The notes beneath the pieces are model-generated. The model had not been told where the DNA came from. It ran no database searches and saw only the letters and a program-made list of their open reading frames with translations. Position numbers and translations under genes: made by a program. A stretch of DNA of 16,348 nucleotides from Desulfarculus sp. (GTDB taxonomy: Bacteria; Desulfobacterota; Desulfarculia; Desulfarculales; Desulfarculaceae): assembly GCA_020216805.1 (NCBI GenBank), contig JAIWNN010000136.1, forward strand, positions 1 to 16,348, read 5' to 3'. Of the stretch, positions 14,958-16,348 are shown one piece after another. Position 1 is the stretch's first letter. Every line of letters starts with the position of its first letter.

Positions 14958-14977
14958 CCGCGCACCCAGTTGCGCGG
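14958..14977 (-). promoter_or_regulatory. Hairpin in nusG-rplK spacer
   Basis: CCGCGCA and TGCGCGG form a perfect 7-bp stem with a 6-nt loop, midway in the 93-nt spacer between nusG and rplK. In E. coli the L1 repressor site lies in the rplK leader, so a regulatory role is possible. I do not see the characteristic L1 internal-loop motif, and no U-tract follows. Confidence 0.3.
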
Positions 14978-15005
14978 CGGGCGGCCGGGCCGGCTGGCTG
15001 TCCGG

Positions 15006-15539
15006 CTATATCTTGGTTACCTGGACGAACTCCAATTCCACCGGGGTGGCGCGGCCGAAGATGCTGATCAGCACCCGCAGCTTGCCCTTGTCGGGATGGA
15101 CTTCCTCCACCACCCCGTTGAAGTTGTTGAAGGGGCCGTCGATGACCCGCACCTCGTCGCCTTCGCGGAAGCTGTACTTGGGCCGGGGGGCCTTGGCGCC
15201 CTCGGCCATCTGGGCGATGATGCGCTCGGCCTCCTCCTCGGTGATGGGCTGCGGCGCGGTCTCGGTCCCCCCCACGAATCCGGTCACCTTGGCCGTGGAC
15301 TTGACCAAATGCCAGGTGGTGTCGTTCATCTCCATCTCGACCAGAATGTAGCCGGGATAGAATTTGCGGGAGGACTCGCGCCGCTGGCCCTTGACCATCT
15401 CCACGACCTTCTCCATGGGCACCAGGATCCGGCCGAAGTAGTCGGTCAGACCGTGGGACTTGACGCGCTCGGCCAGGGCCTCGCGGACCTTGTTCTCGAA
15501 CCCGGAGTAGGTGTGAACGATGTACCAGAGTTTGGCCAC
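15006..15539 (-). CDS. nusG: Transcription elongation/antitermination factor NusG
   Basis: NusG binds the beta' clamp, suppresses pausing, and links RNA polymerase to Rho or to ribosomal S10. The protein is 177 aa, within the family range. The NGN domain (about 1-118) begins (M)[19 protein letters not shown] and contains [14 protein letters not shown]. The KOW domain (about 124-177) contains [19 protein letters not shown] and ends [15 protein letters not shown]. Start is GTG at 15539; AGGGAG 7 nt upstream overlaps the secE TAG stop, so the two genes are separated by only 11 nt and are probably translationally coupled. The reading frame stays open upstream across secE, but that extension is not part of the family. 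Stop is TAG. Confidence 0.98.
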   Translation of the reverse strand: MAKLWYIVHTYSGFENKVREALAERVKSHGLTDYFGRILVPMEKVVEMVKGQRRESSRKFYPGYILVEMEMNDTTWHLVKSTAKVTGFVGGTETAPQPITEEEAERIIAQMAEGAKAPRPKYSFREGDEVRVIDGPFNNFNGVVEEVHPDKGKLRVLISIFGRATPVELEFVQVTKI

Positions 15540-15550
15540 GCTCTTGCTCC

Positions 15551-15874
15551 CTAGCCCAACCTGATGATGGCTCTTACTAAATGCCCCAGGGAGTAGTCCA
15601 CCAGGGCCAGAAAGACGCTGGCCAGGATGACCAGCACCACCACCACGCCGGTGCTGGAGATGGCTTGCTTGCGGGGCGGCCAGGTGACCTTCCTCAGCTC
15701 GGTTTTGACCTCGCGCAAAAACTGCACCGCCTGGCCCAGCCAGACCGCCGGCCCCCCCGGCTGGGAGTCCTTTTCCTTGGTCGCTCGGGCGGCCTTGGCC
15801 GCGACGGCCTTGTCCGGCGCCGGCTTGGCCACGGTCGGCTTTTGTACCTTCTTGCTTTCCTTGGCTTCGGCCAT
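15551..15874 (-). CDS. secE: Preprotein translocase subunit SecE
   Basis: SecE is the essential clamp subunit of the SecYEG inner-membrane channel. The protein is 107 aa, a single-membrane-span form. Residues 1-45 are a charged Lys/Ala-rich cytoplasmic stretch. [19 protein letters not shown] (52-70) is the conserved amphipathic motif, followed by a transmembrane segment at about 73-93 ([16 protein letters not shown] core) and a short tail. Start is ATG at 15874, with GGGAGG 11 nt and GAGGGG 3 nt upstream as possible ribosome sites. It lies 116 nt downstream of the tRNA-Trp gene and 11 nt before nusG, the classic secE-nusG pair. Stop is TAG. Confidence 0.97.
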   Translation of the reverse strand: MAEAKESKKVQKPTVAKPAPDKAVAAKAARATKEKDSQPGGPAVWLGQAVQFLREVKTELRKVTWPPRKQAISSTGVVVVLVILASVFLALVDYSLGHLVRAIIRLG

Positions 15875-15907
15875 GCGCCCCTCGGCCTCCCGCGGCTGTG
15901 ATCAACT

Positions 15908-15954
15908 AAAAAGCCGCCCTGCCCCGCTCCGGCCCCCTGTGAGCCGGCCGGGGC
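15908..15954 (-). terminator. Weak terminator/attenuator-like structure between tRNA-Trp and secE
   Basis: On the minus strand GCCCCG...CGGGGC (15954-15921), enclosing CCGGC...GCCGG, can form about 11 bp with a small internal bulge and a 9-nt loop. A TTTTT run follows at 15912-15908, but 8 nt beyond the stem rather than directly after it. That spacing makes efficient intrinsic termination doubtful. It may only reduce readthrough from tuf-rpmG-tRNA into secE, or help release the tRNA 3' end. Confidence 0.3.
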
Positions 15955-15990
15955 CGCGCCGCCGTGGATCAAAGTTGCTGCGTCGGTGAG

Positions 15991-16068
15991 TGGCACGCCT
16001 GGAGGGAATCGAACCCCCAGCCTTCGGATTTGGAGTCCGACGCTCTAGCCTAGTTGAGCTACAGGCGT
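15991..16068 (-). tRNA. trnW: tRNA-Trp (anticodon CCA)
   Basis: The minus strand folds as a full 78-nt tRNA including an encoded 3' CCA. The acceptor is ACGCCTG/CAGGCGT with discriminator G. The D arm is GCTC/GAGC with a GG-containing loop, and the anticodon stem is TCGGA/TCCGA with loop CTCCAAA. The T arm is GGGGG/CCCTC (one G-U) with loop TTCGATT. The CCA anticodon reads UGG. A36-A37-A38 is the usual target context for MiaA modification. It lies 22 nt after rpmG, so it must be cut out of a longer mRNA-like transcript or have its own unseen promoter. Trp tRNA at this spot, between tuf-rpmG and secE, is a known arrangement in several bacterial groups. Confidence 0.97.
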
Positions 16069-16090
16069 GCAATCACCGCTAAACACTTGA

Positions 16091-16243
16091 CTACTTGCCC
16101 TCGCGATGCAGGGTGTGCTTGCGGCAGGAGCTGCAGTACTTCTTGAACTCAAGCTTGTCGGGAGTCCGACGCTTGTTCTTGGTGGTGCTGTAGTTCTTGC
16201 GCTTGCACTCTTGGCAAAGCAACTGAATGATATCTCTGGGCAT
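16091..16243 (-). CDS. rpmG: Large ribosomal subunit protein L33 (zinc-binding form)
   Basis: L33 is a small 50S protein near the E site. The product is 50 aa: [20 protein letters not shown], then [20 protein letters not shown] and [10 protein letters not shown]. Two CxxC pairs, Cys10/13 and Cys37/40, form a zinc ribbon, so this is the C+ (zinc-dependent) type. Bacteria that carry a second, cysteine-free copy switch to it under zinc limitation; none is visible here. Start is ATG at 16243, with AAGGCGG 6 nt upstream overlapping the tuf TAA. The gene is 12 nt from tuf, so tuf-rpmG is a tight pair. Stop is TAG. Confidence 0.97.
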   Translation of the reverse strand: MPRDIIQLLCQECKRKNYSTTKNKRRTPDKLEFKKYCSSCRKHTLHREGK

Positions 16244-16255
16244 TTACAGCCGCCT

Positions 16256-16348
16256 TTACTCGATGATCTCGCTGATGACGCCGGCGCCCACGGTGCGGCC
16301 GCCCTCGCGGATGGCGAACCGAAGCTCCTTCTCCATGGCGATGGGGGT
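16256..16348 (-). CDS. tuf: Elongation factor Tu, C-terminal fragment (upstream tuf copy)
   Basis: Only the last 30 codons and the TAA stop are present; the gene enters from the right edge. The peptide [20 protein letters not shown] followed by [10 protein letters not shown] is the conserved end of EF-Tu domain III. This is the copy upstream of rpmG-trnW-secE (tufB position) and is distinct from the one at the left edge, because both face the same way with the whole cluster between them. The two fragments do not overlap, so their identity to each other cannot be judged from this window. Confidence 0.97.
   Translation of the reverse strand, partial: TPIAMEKELRFAIREGGRTVGAGVISEIIE

Noticed and set aside
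15540..15905. N-terminal extension of the nusG frame across secE (would give about 299 aa).
   Set aside because: NusG homology begins exactly at the GTG at 15539 with a good ribosome site; the upstream part is an out-of-frame reading of secE.

Overview
The window is a ribosome and RNA-polymerase gene cluster from a high-GC bacterium, read entirely from the minus strand (transcription runs from high to low coordinates). In order of transcription it reads: end of one tuf gene, rpmG (L33), tRNA-Trp(CCA), secE, nusG, rplK, rplA, rplJ, rplL, rpoB, rpoC, rpsL, rpsG, fusA, start of a second tuf gene. Twelve protein genes are complete, two tuf fragments are cut by the window edges, and there is one tRNA. 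The gene order, the E. coli-like lengths of RpoB (1387 aa) and RpoC (1406 aa) and the encoded tRNA CCA end fit a proteobacterium in the broad sense. The joined order tuf-rpmG-trnW-secE-nusG-rplKAJL-rpoBC-rpsLG-fusA-tuf, without the large E. coli rearrangement, suggests a high-GC deltaproteobacterial (Desulfobacterota-type) lineage. That placement is an inference from memory of gene orders, not a measured phylogeny.

Region 1 (about 16348 to 12440) makes elongation factor Tu, L33, tRNA-Trp, the SecE translocase subunit, the elongation factor NusG and ribosomal proteins L11, L1, L10 and L7/L12. The 251-nt space before rplJ carries a recognisable L10 leader element, followed by a 9-nt perfect complement to the rplJ Shine-Dalgarno sequence. 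Region 2 (12439 to 3729) holds rpoB and rpoC. It is preceded by a 220-nt spacer with stacked GC-rich hairpins, including a perfect 12-bp stem, probably the attenuator or processing zone that lowers polymerase output relative to L7/L12. Region 3 (3728 to 1) is the str operon, rpsL-rpsG-fusA-tuf. The only gene-free stretch over 300 bases is the 326-nt rpoC-rpsL space. It contains two promoter-like sites reading toward rpsL and a perfect 10-bp hairpin. The rpsL-rpsG space has an 11-bp hairpin where the S7 autoregulatory site lies in E. coli.

Together the genes build the transcription machine (beta, beta', NusG), the ribosomal stalk and its factor-binding site (L11, L10, L7/L12), the decoding centre (S12, S7) and the GTPases that use them (EF-G, EF-Tu). 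No new biological system, mobile element, CRISPR array or foreign gene is visible. The points worth a second look are regulatory RNA structures between genes, an unusually high use of TAG stops (8 of 13), TTG starts on rpoC and rpsL, and the placement of two tuf copies as direct repeats around the essential cluster.
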